Positions 44,850 to 56,930 of a DNA stretch of 64,000 nt are shown piece after piece (positions within the stretch are counted from its first letter, which is position 1; each line of letters begins with the position of its first letter). Source of the stretch: Cymodocea nodosa. Lineage: Eukaryota > Streptophyta > Magnoliopsida > Alismatales > Cymodoceaceae. The stretch is from assembly GCA_036874045.1 (NCBI GenBank), contig CM072342.1, positions 4,486,501-4,550,500 of the forward strand. Reading direction: 5' to 3'. Position numbers and translations under genes: made by a program. The notes below the pieces were generated by a model. The model saw nothing but the letters and a program-made list of their open reading frames with translations, ran no database searches and was not told the DNA's origin.

Positions 44850-46491
44850 TACTCGTTCTCTTCCTTTCGGTAGACGTCCACGGAGCAGCCCTGGGCGCGG
44901 CTCCGGCCTCCACCTTCTCCACGCTTCGGAAGATGCAACCTATTCAATATCGGTTACTGTGATTCGATGATGTTATTTATACGATGATATAATTTTGCGC
45001 AAGTATTAATTTTATCTTATATTACCTCTTTTACGAAAGAAAATTACTTTCGCGTCCTGTAAGATTATAAATATCTAATTATAAAAACAAAAGCTCGTAA
45101 TCCAAACTATAATCTCGTAATTGAAGAAAACTCGATTATTAAAATATGAGATTTCACAATTATAAGCTACTAAGTATAAACTTTATCATGTAAATGGTTA
45201 GTTATTTCAAGTTATTATCACATCAACGTAATCTTATATCTGAATATCTATACTATAAAAGGTGAAAGAAGAACTTGTTGTTTGTGTCTTTATTAGAAAG
45301 TAACGGAATTTTTTTTTAATTTGTATATTTTTTTGCATATTGTTTGATAGATAATATTTAAATTATTTCTAAAATCGACACACTATTCCTATAAATAATA
45401 TATTAAAATTAGTTATAATTAGTTATTTTTTGACATACTGTTCCTGGTATATCAAAATTTTAATGAAGAGATTTTTTTTACCAAAATATTACTCTTATTT
45501 TAACAATTTTCAAATTGTTAATTATTCATTTCCAGTGCGACGACAGGAGAGGTAATTGGCACCATTTGTTGTATTCAACTAATTAAATCGCCTAGACGTT
45601 TGTTACCGTGTGAATAAACTTTATTTAATGATGAAAGCGTCCTACAATCATTCATTGGGCATCTTCCAAAAGAGTCCTATGTTATCTCAGAGTTAACTCT
45701 GGATTATTGTTGTTTACTTGTCATGTAAATCCTCAACAAATTTTCAAGCGCTTTTAAATTCAGCTTGCAATTTAGAGCTGCCTTGATGACTGCTGATCTA
45801 CTACAAGCCATGCGTGTTGTCTTCTATGCTTCGGCACCAATTTTATGACAGTCCAAGAAGCGAATTGCCATTGCTTGCTCCTCTACCAAGGCTGAGTATC
45901 AGGCAATCACAAACACGTAAATAAAAGTGAAATCATCTAGTTGAAGTCTCTTCTCCATGAACTCGGAGTTTTTCTTCCTTCTCTATTAAGTGATACAGTG
46001 CGGAAATCGAAGTATTATTCACTTGATAGTAAATTGTGTTTTTCATACTAGAATAAATAAAGCATGCCGAAGTGGATTATATGATAGAGAACAAGTTTCT
46101 CAAGGTGTCGTAATGAGAAAACATGTTTCATCTCATCAGCAACTCGAAGATTGCGAGAATTTCTCTGCGACAAGCTTTGAGCATGCAGAATTGGATTTCA
46201 CATGACATCTTAATGGAAGGAAAGAAGAATTGGATTTCGGAATTCCAGAATCGTCATTTGAAAAATTGAGATGACATCAAGCAAAATCAGAGATCCAACT
46301 TCAATATGTTTCGTATCATCAACACAAAAATAATTAATACATCGACCACAAAATGCAGCAGAGCCATATGAAAAATCACCCAGACAGGAAAAAATAATAC
46401 CATAAATAAACAAACATGATCGTATATATATATATGTCCAAACAAATGAACATATATATTTACGATTCATCATCCATCTATATATCGATCA
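44850..46491. other. Spacer between POLH and the first lipid-transfer gene
   Basis: The first about 100 bp are GC-rich and probably form the POLH 5' UTR and promoter; I see no clear TATA box. The middle is AT-rich. From about 45560 a Copia RNaseH remnant is present. The segment 46210-46490 is probably the 3' UTR of the lipid-transfer gene. Confidence 0.45.
45700..46200 (+). mobile_element. Copia RNaseH remnant
   Basis: The plus strand reads SKKRIAIACSSTKAEYQAI near 45855-45912, SLLHELGVFLPSL near 45946-45985 and KHAEVDYMIENKF near 46061-46100, in the usual Copia RNaseH order but with stops and a frameshift. No LTR was found next to it. Confidence 0.65.
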
Positions 46492-47496
46492 TCACATTCG
46501 AATGCTGAAGAGAACCGAAGCACACGAGGAGGTGAAGAGCAGCAGGAGCAGTGGATGTGTGAACTTTGCAGAGCTTGCAGCTGAGGACTGTCCACTGGTT
46601 GCTGGAGTTGCCTTGGATCCATTTCCTGTGACATTAAATTGATCGACATAATTAAGCAACTTCTTCTCCACTTAATTGTGTCCGTTCTCTGTGTTGTGTT
46701 TGTGTGCGGTACATGTGATTTTAAGATTTTGTTACCCTTGTCAATGAAACAATCATCATTGCAGTTAGTTTGACTTGTGTATAATATACGTTAAAATTTA
46801 CCTCAAAACTAAATAATTACAAGTGGTAAATTTAGCATCATATGAACTTAGGTCTTATCTTTTTTAATCGACGTGTAACTCTTGATTTATGCATGACTCG
46901 GTTTTCCTTTATTTACCCGACGGCATGTTTGGAAGGGAAGACTTGGGTGATGCAGCTGTTTTGGGAGCCAACGGGGAAGAAGGTTCTGGAGCTCCCACGG
47001 GGGTTGGAGGAGCACTGGCGCCACTGCCCACCGGAGCGGGAGCAGCCACGGCTGGCACGACGATCATCAAGCAGCAGCATCAGTAATTTAATCAGGAAAT
47101 GTTTGTAGACTTTTAGCAATCAATAATGATGGGTGACTAACCGCTGCACTGGCTGAGGGGTGGCGTCTGGATCTTGCAAGCCCCGGGAAGGGTCAGTGCC
47201 TGGGTCTGATTGATGGGTACGGTGAAGGGCAACGGCGTGGCCCGGCTGAGGAGCGTGCAGAGGCACTGGGCGTTGGACTTCACCACGGTCGACAGCTGGC
47301 TGCAGCACTGGCTTGATGGAGCGGACGAGTTGCCGGAGACGTAGCTGAGGCAAGGCATGAGGCTGACGAGCGCCGGAGCGCAGCTGCTGCCGGTGGGTTG
47401 GGCCCAAGTTCCAGACCAGCAGACTGCCGCCGCCACGGTCGCGGCCACAGCCACTAGCGCTGCCACGCTCGGCTGTCGGCGGTGAATGAGCGCCAT
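46492..47496 (-). CDS. GPI-anchored non-specific lipid transfer protein (LTPG type), three exons, 207 aa
   Basis: Minus-strand exons 47496-47142, 47051-46917 and 46625-46492 are joined by GT-AG introns, both in phase 1. A signal peptide (about residues 1-32, ending WAQ) is followed by the eight-cysteine motif at C39, C49, C64-C65, C78, C80, C107 and C117 (spacing 9, 14, 12, 1, 26, 9). Then come a Pro/Ala/Ser-rich linker in exon 2 and a C-terminal hydrophobic tail (PLLLLLF and following) after a small-residue stretch (SSAASSA, 177-183) suited to GPI attachment. Proteins of this class bind lipids at the outer face of the plasma membrane and help cuticle, suberin or sporopollenin lipid export. 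The exact role here is unknown. A longer upstream reading frame exists, but the ATG at 47496 gives the proper signal peptide, and the TATA box lies about 105 bp upstream. The exons are far more GC-rich than their surroundings. Confidence 0.93.
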
Positions 47497-47512
47497 GACG
47501 CTTCTTCTTCTT

Positions 47513-47535
47513 CGATGATGATGATGATGATGGTG
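47513..47535 (+). repeat. Short GAT/ATG trinucleotide run in the probable 5' UTR
   Basis: Repeated gat units just upstream of the minus-strand ATG at 47496 read as ATC/CAT on the coding strand and so add no upstream start codon in the main phase. Confidence 0.7.
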
Positions 47536-47600
47536 ATATATGTGTATATATATGGGTAAGATCAACTTGGATTCATGGGAAGAGCTTGGATGGGAACGGC

Positions 47601-47611
47601 ATTTATATATA
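47601..47611 (-). promoter_or_regulatory. TATA box of the 46.5-47.5 kb lipid-transfer gene
   Basis: The minus strand reads TATATATAAAT, about 105 bp upstream of the ATG. This would place the transcription start near 47575 and give a leader of about 80 nt. Confidence 0.6.
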
Positions 47612-47699
47612 CTATTAAGAGGAGGAGACCTTACCTCATCGGCAATTATGGTGGCGGTGGTGGTGAATGTCACCGTGCGGTCTGGTTGTTGGAAAGCTG

Positions 47700-48393
47700 G
47701 TGGTAGTAGTTCGACGGAGGAGTTTCCATCTCATCTTTTTGCTTTCGGTTGGGTTTGGTTTCGTTCGGTTGGGTGGCCAACTCGTAATGGATCCCAGTTG
47801 GCCCACGGCTGGTCGATACATACGTGAGCGCAGCAGAGAATGAAATTTCAATTTAAAATTTATCGTGTATTAATTGTAGGTTTAGTCTCTCAACCTATTT
47901 ATTCTCTCTACATTTCAAAACTAGCCCAGTCTGTTGACTCTCTGATGTATACAAGAGGCCCACTCTTAGCTTGTACCAATAAGTTGACCCTTCCCACCTT
48001 ACTAGATCGCTTCAAAAGAGTCGCCTCCATCTTTTATCACGTGGGAAGAGAATGGAGATCGGTTCGGAGAATCCAAAATTACGTTGACAGAAAGTTCTAT
48101 ATTTATTTATTACAAAAGGTAGAGAATTTGATTTTACATCGAGGAAGATTTTTTTAATATTTGTTATTTGATTTTGAGTTGTATTTTTTCGTGATATCAT
48201 AGGCAATATTTATCATGAATTACTTACAAATCACAAATGAGTATGCATATTGAAACAAAGTCTTACATCGATATATATATAAAATATAGAAAACCTACTG
48301 AAGGAAGGAAATTTCTACATTATTTCTCAAATGATTTTAAGTTAAACTTTCACTGACTGGATTCTTACTCTCTCTTTGTTAAGTTTTTTGATT
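47700..48393. other. Upstream flank of the lipid-transfer gene, nothing further recognised
   Basis: The segment to about 47830 is moderately GC-rich and may hold promoter elements. The rest to the Copia LTR is AT-rich without coding similarity. Confidence 0.4.
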
Positions 48394-48632
48394 TGTAAAA
48401 CTTAATCATTATGATATTCATGTATATGATGGCACTTCTTAAGGTATACATATAAATACCCAAAAAGTCATTATTCTAGAGCATTCTTTCTTCCACACAT
48501 AATAGATATCTTCTCTCTCTCTTTACCATTGGAGTAGATTAAGATCGAACCATGTAAATCCACATTTGTGTTTGTTTGATCATCTTTCTTTTTGGGCGTT
48601 AGTAGCTAGAAAATCTAGATAAATTCCTTTCA
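48394..48632 (+). repeat. 5' LTR of the 48.4-53.0 kb Copia element
   Basis: The right part, from ATAAATACCCAAAAAGTC to AAATTCCTTTCA, aligns well with 52845-53027. It contains a CT-rich run and is followed by TGGTATCAAAGC (48636-48647), the primer site. The left end is uncertain because this copy carries extra bases there. Confidence 0.65.
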
Positions 48633-48635
48633 AAC

Positions 48636-48647
48636 TGGTATCAAAGC
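48636..48647 (+). promoter_or_regulatory. Primer binding site, initiator-Met tRNA type
   Basis: TGGTATCAAAGC lies 3 bp after the 5' LTR. Confidence 0.75.
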
Positions 48648-51600
48648 AATCAATAAGTTTCCAACTCCACCGTCGTTGCCAGATTCAAGTGCTTGCTGCC
48701 AATTCCAATTTTGTGATCTCACGTGCACCTTTATTTGTGTGTTCACCTACGATCTTGATTCAGTGAAAGTCAATTACACACACCCTAACCACAGTGTTTT
48801 GTCTGTCGTCCCATTTTTTGCCAAGATCAGTGTCTATGTCCTTGCTCCATTATTTGGGTTCATCAGAGGACACCCATTAAGCCTAGCTTCAAAGATGTTT
48901 GCAAAGTTCGAGATTGAGAAATATGATCGAAATGTTAATTTCGACTTATGGCAAATAAAGATGTGAGTAGCTCTTATTCAACAAGGTGTATCAAAAGCAT
49001 TGAAAGGAAATGAGTCAATGTTAGATTCTATGATTAAAGAGGAGAAAGAGGTGATGGATGAAAAAGCCTTGATGAGTATCCATCTGTGCTTGTCGAATGA
49101 GGTCCTTTGGGAGGTTGTGCACGAGAAGACAGAAAAAACCCTATGGCAAAAGCTAGAATCTCTTTACATGACCAAAACCCTTGTTAATTGACTCCATTTG
49201 AAGCAATGATTGTTCATGCTCTATCTGGAAAAAAATGCATCCATTAAATCATATCTTGATATTTTCAATTCTATTATTATAGATTTAGAAAACATAGATG
49301 TAAAGGTGGAAGACGAAGATCAAGCTCTATTATTGTTATGTTCGTTACCACCCTCTTATAAGCATTTTAGGGAAACACTCATATATGACAGAGATGAGAT
49401 ATCCATGGGTGATGTTAAATCATCCCTATTTTCTAAGGATTTGATGGATATGAAATTGACAAATTCCAAAGCAAGTGATGGGAAAACTAAATCTTTGAAT
49501 GTTAAGGAGAGAAATATGGAACAAAATTCAACCAACAAACCTATCGAAAAAAGATCAAAATCCAAAAGAAAGAGTAAGTTTTGTAACTACTACCAAAAAA
49601 AAGGGCCACATCATAGAGAATTGTTGGAAGCTCCAAAAGAAAGAAAGTAGTGACATTAAAGGTTAGTTAAGCAAGGCCAAAGTAGACACCACATAGTCTA
49701 GTTGTGTGGAGGTTGAATGCTCATGTCTCGAATATGTACTCGTAGCCACCAACCCTTACAAATCGAATGATGATTGGATTCTAAACTCAGGATGTACATA
49801 CTACATGACTCCTAATAGGAATTGGTTCTCTACCTATAGATCTTTTAAAGGTGGAGTAGTACTAATGGGAAATGACTCACTATCAAAGGTTATTAAGATA
49901 GACACAATTGAGTTGAAAATGCATAATGGGATAAAGGTGACATTGACAAAAGTTAAACATGTTCCAAACTTGGCAAAGAATCTCATTTCTCTTGGCACAC
50001 TAGATGAAAAAGATACAAATACTCAACGACAGATGGAGTATTGATAGTCATCAAGGATGGCCAATTCGTTATGTTAATAATAAAATAAGGAAATCTCTAT
50101 TTATTGCAAGGCAACATAATTACAGGTACTATAAAGCTACCACCACTTTGTCATCAAAGGTTGATCATACAAAACTATGGCATTTAAGGTTGAGACACTT
50201 GAGTGAGAAAGGTATAACCATCCTCAACAAAAAGGGTTTCATTGATGTTCAGAATGATACTAAATTAGATTTCTATGAGCATTGAATATTTAGCAAACAA
50301 AAATGTGTCAATTTTGGCTTGGCTAAACATAGAACCAATGGTACAATTGATTATATTCATTTTGATTTGTAGGGTAGTCACATCCAAAGGAGATGCGAGA
50401 TATATGCTAAACTTCATTGATGACTACTCTAGGAAGGCTTGAGTTTACACCATTAAATCCAAGAATAAAGTATTTAATTACTTCAAGCAATGGAAGACAC
50501 TCATTGAAAAGCAAATAGGAAAAAGGGTTAAGAGGCTAAGAACCAACAATGGTTTGGAGTTTTGTTCTTCAAAGTTTAATGACTTTTGCAAAAATGAAGG
50601 CATTGTGAGACATTAGATTGTAAGACACACACCACAACAAGACGGGGTTGTAGAATAGATGAATAGAATGACTTTAGAGAGAACTTATCACATGTTGTTG
50701 AATGCAAACCTATCTGCAACAACATATCTTATCAATCATTCTCCTTCATTAGTCATTAACAACAAAACACCAAAAGAGATATGGTCTAGCCACTCTCCAA
50801 ATTATTCTCACTTAAGAATTTTTAAGTGTCTTGCATATGCATATGTAAATTAAGGAAAATTAGAATCTAGATCTATGAAATGCATTTTCATTGATTATGC
50901 CTCTAGGGTGAAAGGTTACAGATTATAGTACTCAGATCCAAAATCTCCTAAAGTTATTATTGAGAAGAATGTAGTATTTGATGAGTTTGCTATGTTAACT
51001 TCCAAGGAAGTTGTTGTAGATGGTTCTAATATAGGAACTGATATGGGTGTCGACAAGTACGTGGAGCTTGAACTGAATTTTGAAAATTCAATAGAGCCAT
51101 AGGTTGATTATCTTCTTAGTTCAGAAGAAGATGAAGAAACTATACTAGATATTGAAGATTCCATTGCACTCAAAAGGAAAAGAAGAGTAATCAAGCCCCC
51201 TTTTAGATATGCAAAGTCAACATTTGCACATGCTTTATCAATAGCTAAGTAGACAAGTGATGCAAGAGAATCATATAGCTTTTCTAAAACTCTCCCATCA
51301 TAGAGATTTGTCAAATGGTTTGTAGTCATGAATGAAGAGATGGAATCTCTCTACAAAAATCAGACTTGGGATTTGGTTACTCATCCAAAGGGACACTAAA
51401 TCATCTGGTGTAAATGAGTTTTCAAATGGAAAGAAGTCACATTAGGTGTTGCAAATGCAAGGTATAAGGCAAAGTTAGTTGCCAAAGGTTTCCATCAAGT
51501 AGAGGGTATAGATTACAATGATATTTTCTCACCTATTGTAAAACATACTTCCATTCATATTCTACTTGTTATAGTTTCAATGAACAATTTAGAGTTGGAA

Positions 51601-52804
51601 TAGTTGGATGTTAAAATCACTTCTTGCATGGAGAGTTAGAGGAATAGATCTATATGCAACAACTTGAAGGCTTTGTAGTTGAAGGAAAGGAAAATCATGT
51701 TTACTTACTCAAGAAGTTTCTTTATGGACTGAAACAATCTCTAAGTCAATGGTATAAGAAGTTTAATTCCTTTATGATTGCACATGGATTTTATAAAAAC
51801 AAATATGATATTTGTATCTATATTAAATGGTTAGATAATGGTTTCTTCATTTACCTTTTGCTCTATGTTGATAACATGTTGATTACAACCAACAATAAAT
51901 CTAATATAAACAAGTTGAAGGTTCTACTTAGTCAACAATTTGAGATGAAGGAACTTGGTGCTACAAAGAAAATTCTTGGCATGAAAATATATAGAGATCA
52001 TAAAACTAGTAAGTTGTACTTGAGTCAAAAAAACTATTTGCTCAACATGTTGGAAAGGTTTGGTATGTTAGACACCAAACATGAAAAGATCTCGTTGTGC
52101 TCTCATTTCAAGCTTTCATCAAAGTTATGTCCAAAGATTGAGGATGAGTGTGAGTATATGACACAAGTTCCTTACTCTAATGCAGTTGATAGTATCATGT
52201 ATGTCATGATAAGCACACACCTAGATATCTCCCAAGCAGTTAGTGTTGTTAGTAAATATATAGCCAAAGAGAGCATTTGGAAGCTGTGAAGTAGATATTG
52301 AGATATCTACAATATACCATTGGACTATGTTTAGAGCTCAAGAGAAGTAAAGATGACTTGACAAGTTACGTTGATGTAAATTATGGTGGAGTCCGTGACT
52401 AGAGAAGATCTATGTCAAGTTGTCTTCATTGTTGATAGATGTATGGCTAGTTGGAAAGCATCCTTACAACATCTAATTATTTTATCCACTACAGAGGTAG
52501 AGTACATGATTGCTATAGAAGGGATCAAAGAAGCACTGTAGCTAAAAGGTTTATTTGTAGAACTTAGTCCTAGCCAAAAGGTGATTGTTGTTCATTGTGA
52601 TAGTCAAAGGGCTATACACTTCTAAAGATCGGTTACACCATGAGAGGACGAAACATACTAATATTAGATATCATTGTATACGTGATATCACTTCATAGGA
52701 AAAGATCATAGTGAAGAAAATTAACATTACAGATAATCTAGTAGATATGATGACAAAGCCACTACCCTCGACCAAGTTCAACTACTACAGGAACTTGGTC
52801 GGTT

Positions 52805-53027
52805 TGTGCCAATTATGTCAAAAGCCCATCTTGAGGAATATATATAAATACCCAAGAAGTCATTGCTCTAGAGTACTCTTTCTTCCACACATAATAAATG
52901 CCTCTTCTCTCTCTTTGCCCGTGACGTAGGTTACGTTCGAACCACGTAAATCTACATTTATGTTTGTTTAATCATCTTATTTTTCTTTGGTTGTTAGTGG
53001 CTAGAAAATCTATATAAATTCCTTTCA
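52805..53027 (+). repeat. 3' LTR of the 48.4-53.0 kb Copia element
   Basis: It begins near TGTGCCAATTATG and ends CCTTTCA. It shares the ATAAATACCCAAGAAGTC and GGCTAGAAAATCTA blocks with the 5' LTR. The left end is approximate. Confidence 0.65.
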
Positions 53028-53382
53028 CTCTCCAATTGATTCATTGTAACGGGAGATGTTCAAATAGGCATGAATGATTGGTTTTTCTACTTGAAAATGA
53101 TGGCGGATGATTTCAGTTCCATGTAACTAAGTTGGTGGATGGCAATTAGTTATCAACCTTGGATCCAATACGTTGTTGAAACCAAATTAAGATATGTTTC
53201 CTATCCAACAATTAAAATTTGATCTAAAAGCTACTATTCAAATTAATATCCGTCAACTAAAATTCATTTGGCTACGTACCCACCACCTAGATATCCTTCA
53301 ATCTAGATTAATTTAACTACTATTTTTACATCCATCAATCTAGATCTGTTTTGTTATATATTATTAGGACATTCATCAAACC

Positions 53383-53485
<103 letters not shown>

Positions 53486-53989
53486 GGGCAGAAAGATGAA
53501 GAAGACCCCATACCCTACAAGTGGGTCGGACTAATGATTTTATATCATCCCAAAAAACTGATTACAAGGTAGTTGTAACTATCTTAAAGTAGTTAAATGA
53601 GTATTTAGTTACAGAATAAACAACATAATGATTTGTTATTGAGATACATTTATGGAAAAGTTCCTGCAGAATTACAGAAATACAAAATGACTAAATTTCA
53701 CACTCCTCAAGATGGGCTATATTGTCTCAAATCCTCATCTTGCCGATAAATTTGTCAAATGCTGGACTTTGTGTAAACGTTTGTTAATTGACCAGCAAAA
53801 GGAATATAAATAGGTGTAACAATTTTTTGTTCAATTTTTTTGCTTATAACGTGATAATCAATTTTTATATGTTTTTAAATAGAATTATTAGCAATATTTA
53901 GCTTCTTCTAAAGATTTTGAAATAGTTGAATGTTTCTTTGATTTCCAACCTATAATATTTTTTTCAAGGAAAATACAATACGTCAGTAG

Positions 53990-56930
53990 GATGCAATTGT
54001 TGTTCTTGTAAATTATTAAATTTTGTCTTGGTTCTCAATTCCTTTAAGATATTTGAATACCCTTAATGCTGTCTCATAATGCTTTTCCATTGCTTCATTC
54101 ATGAATTGACTAAGATGTTGTAGAGTAAAACTTATATCTAGACGGCAAATAGTTAAATGTATAAGCTTTTCCATTAGTTGTCTAAAAATTGTGAGATTTT
54201 CAATTTAACAGAATCATTACTAAACTTTATATTATTTTGGATTTTCCATTAGTTGGTTTCATACCGAACATCTCGTATTATTGTAAAAGATCTAATGTAT
54301 ATTTTCTTTGCGTCAGGAAATATCCTTCTTCTGGCAATTTTCAAACCCAAAAGATATTTAAGTAATCCCAAATCTTTGATTTTGAAGTAATCCTGCAAGT
54401 GTAATTTTATCTTGGAAATCTCATTATCAACATTAAATACCAAGATGACTGTAAATGATCCTTGATGTGTTCTGGTAAATAAAGAATAATCTGCTTTAGA
54501 TTCTTTAAAGTTTAATTTCTTAAGGACATTCGATAACTTGGCAAACCATTGCCTTGACATTTGCTTCAGTCCATACATGAACCTTTTTAGTCTATAAATA
54601 GGATTATCGTATTGACTTTCAAGTCCAAGAAGTAAAGTCATGTAGATTTCTTTGTCTAAATCTCTATAAGGAAAACATTATTGATATCTAATTGATAAAT
54701 GTTCTACTTGTTAATAACAGTAAGAGGTAATAAATTTCTAATAGTAGTATGTTTAACTATTGATGCAAAAGTTTCATTATAATCAATTCATTAATTTATT
54801 TTGACTAAATTATTTTGCTATCATCAGCTCTATGTTTTATTTTGCATATCTATTTATTTTTAATGAGTTTTCTATTAACGGGAAGTTCAACAATATTTTC
54901 CCAAGTTTCATTATCATGCAACATTTTCAATTCAATTTCCTTTGCGTTTTTCCAATCATGATTAGCAATAGCTTGTTGATAATTTTCTAGCTCAATGGCA
55001 GAAATAAAATTGTTAACAAAAGATTTGTATGAATTTGATAATTTGTGATTAGAAATGTATTTTGCTAAAGGGTAAAACGGTGGAATTAGATGAACATACA
55101 TAGTCTTCTAAATAAGGAGGTCGTCTCCTTTCTCTAAAGGGTCTAGTATGAACTGATTAAGTTTGAACGTCTTATTGTTCATCCAAAATATTTTGATCTT
55201 GATCATTAATATTATTTTTTCCTTCATTAATATATATTAATTCATGGTTTAAGGGATTAGTTTTCTTATTTAAGAGAAAATTTTCATCATAAACTATAAG
55301 ATCATTCTGATTTTTATTTTGCATTTTAGAAGTTTCTAAAAAGGATAAATGTTTTCATAAAATTTGATGTCTCTACTAATAGAAAAGGTTTTTGTTTCCA
55401 AATCAAAAATCCTATAAGCCTTCATTCCTAAAGGATATCCCACAAATATACATTTTTTTTGCTTTAGAACTAAATTTATTTTGGGGATTAAGGTTTCTTA
55501 TGTAACACAAACATCCAAAATTTCTCATATTTTGGAATTTTCTGGTGGAGAATTCCATGTGGAGACTTATTGCCAAGAACATGGGTAAGTATCCCTATTG
55601 ATTAAATATATTACCATGTGTTCACAACAACCCTAAAATTTCAAAAGTAAAGAAGATTGAAATCCCAGTGTTCTAGCAACTTGACTGATAAACTTGTATT
55701 TTTTTTGACAACTTCATTTTGTTAGGGTATATAATGACAAGTAAATTAGGGTATTATACCATTTTCTTGAAGTAACTATTTAAATTCTTTGAAAAAGAAT
55801 TTAGCTGCACTATTTGATCTAAATATTTTTATAATCTTGTTAAATTATGTTTGTATTATGTTAATAAAAGCTTTAAATATTGAGAAAAAAATTGATCAAA
55901 TAAACCCAACTTACCCTTGAATAATCAGCTACAAAGGTAATAAAATAATTAAAGTCATCAATAGTGAGAATGGCAAATTTACCCCAAACATCGTAATGTA
56001 TGAGGCCAAAACAATTTTTGGTACTAATAGTGCTACTAAAAAAAGGAATCTGTTTTGTTTTGATAAATAACAAACTTCACACATAATATTTTTATTCTGT
56101 ATGTTAATAGAAAAAAGGTAAAAATTTTAACATTTCGATTCCAATGTCTTAGTCTGGTATACCATAAAATATGATCTAAATTTTGATCAGTAGCAAAATT
56201 AGACATAATATTAAGACTTTGTATTAGCAAATATAGTCTATTAATTTCTTTCCCTAACCCAATCATTTTCTTCTTGTTCAAGTCCTGTATGAGACAAAGA
56301 TTAGGTTGAAAAAAACTTCACAATTTCAATCATGACTCAATCTACTTATTGATATTAAATTTATTTTATTCTGTATACGAGCAAAATTTATCGTAACACA
56401 TGTTAAAGAGGCACCTGAATCAATTAATCAAATAGAATCGAATGAATTATTACTTAAAGAATTAAGTACACCTACAAAATTTACCAGAGATTGATCTTTT
56501 TTGTTGGATCATGCTGATAAGCTTTTGATATTGATCTTGAGTAAACATGAGCGTCTTCACAACAGCAACATTGATCTTTTAAATGATTATAAGAATGTTC
56601 CCTTTAATGCCAACATAAGTATCATTAAATCTTAAAAGAAATTCTCTTTTTGCTCCATCTCACTCACACTTTTCATAACACCATAGTTATAAGTACAAGT
56701 AGGTACGTGAAGGGTTCAGATAAGCTGTTTCATCCTATAGTACTCTTAGTTTAGAGTAGTACGCAATAATCCTTGATTGATCTGGTGTACAAGTAGAAAA
56801 TTCATGTCTAAGTTGGAAAAGATGAGGATCGTTACCTTGGCTGAACCTTTCTTTAATTTCCCTCTTAAATATTAGCAGCACAATCATTGTAGACAGTGCT
56901 ATTTTTGGACTTAAAGCATTCACGATCTAC
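53990..56930 (-). mobile_element. Degenerate Copia element on the minus strand, no LTRs seen
   Basis: Minus-strand pieces in order from the right: gag ERFSQGNDPHLFQLRHEFST (about 56860-56790); a pre-integrase and integrase start with LIHYDVWGKFA (near 56010); HLIPPFYPLAKYISNHKLS (55092-55036), with the DWKNAKEIELKMLHDNETWE start of the RT (about 54960-54900); YGLKQMSRQWFAKLSNVLKK (about 54575-54515), and a YVDD box reduced to FNVDN near 54430. RNaseH-like sequence fades by about 54000. It is convergent with the neighbouring plus-strand Copia and from a different lineage (gag wording differs). Confidence 0.75.

Larger units (their letters stand above)
48394..53027 (+). mobile_element. Full-length but dead Copia retrotransposon (Tork/Tnt1-like gag)
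   Basis: Paired LTRs bound 4.6 kb in Copia order. Gag (about 48897-49650) has KFEIEKYDRNVNFDLWQIKM, then ALLLLCSLPPSYKHFRETL and a knuckle broken by a frameshift near 49600. The protease (about 49760-50010) has its active site changed to NSG. Pre-integrase and integrase follow (LWHLRLRHLSEKG near 50180; integrase to about 50930). The RT (about 51320-52060) has YGLKQSLSQWYKKF and YVDNML in place of YVDDML. RNaseH (about 52290-52780) ends in NLVDMMTKPL. Many stops interrupt it. The motif wording fits the Tork lineage. It lies between the two lipid-transfer genes. Confidence 0.88.
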
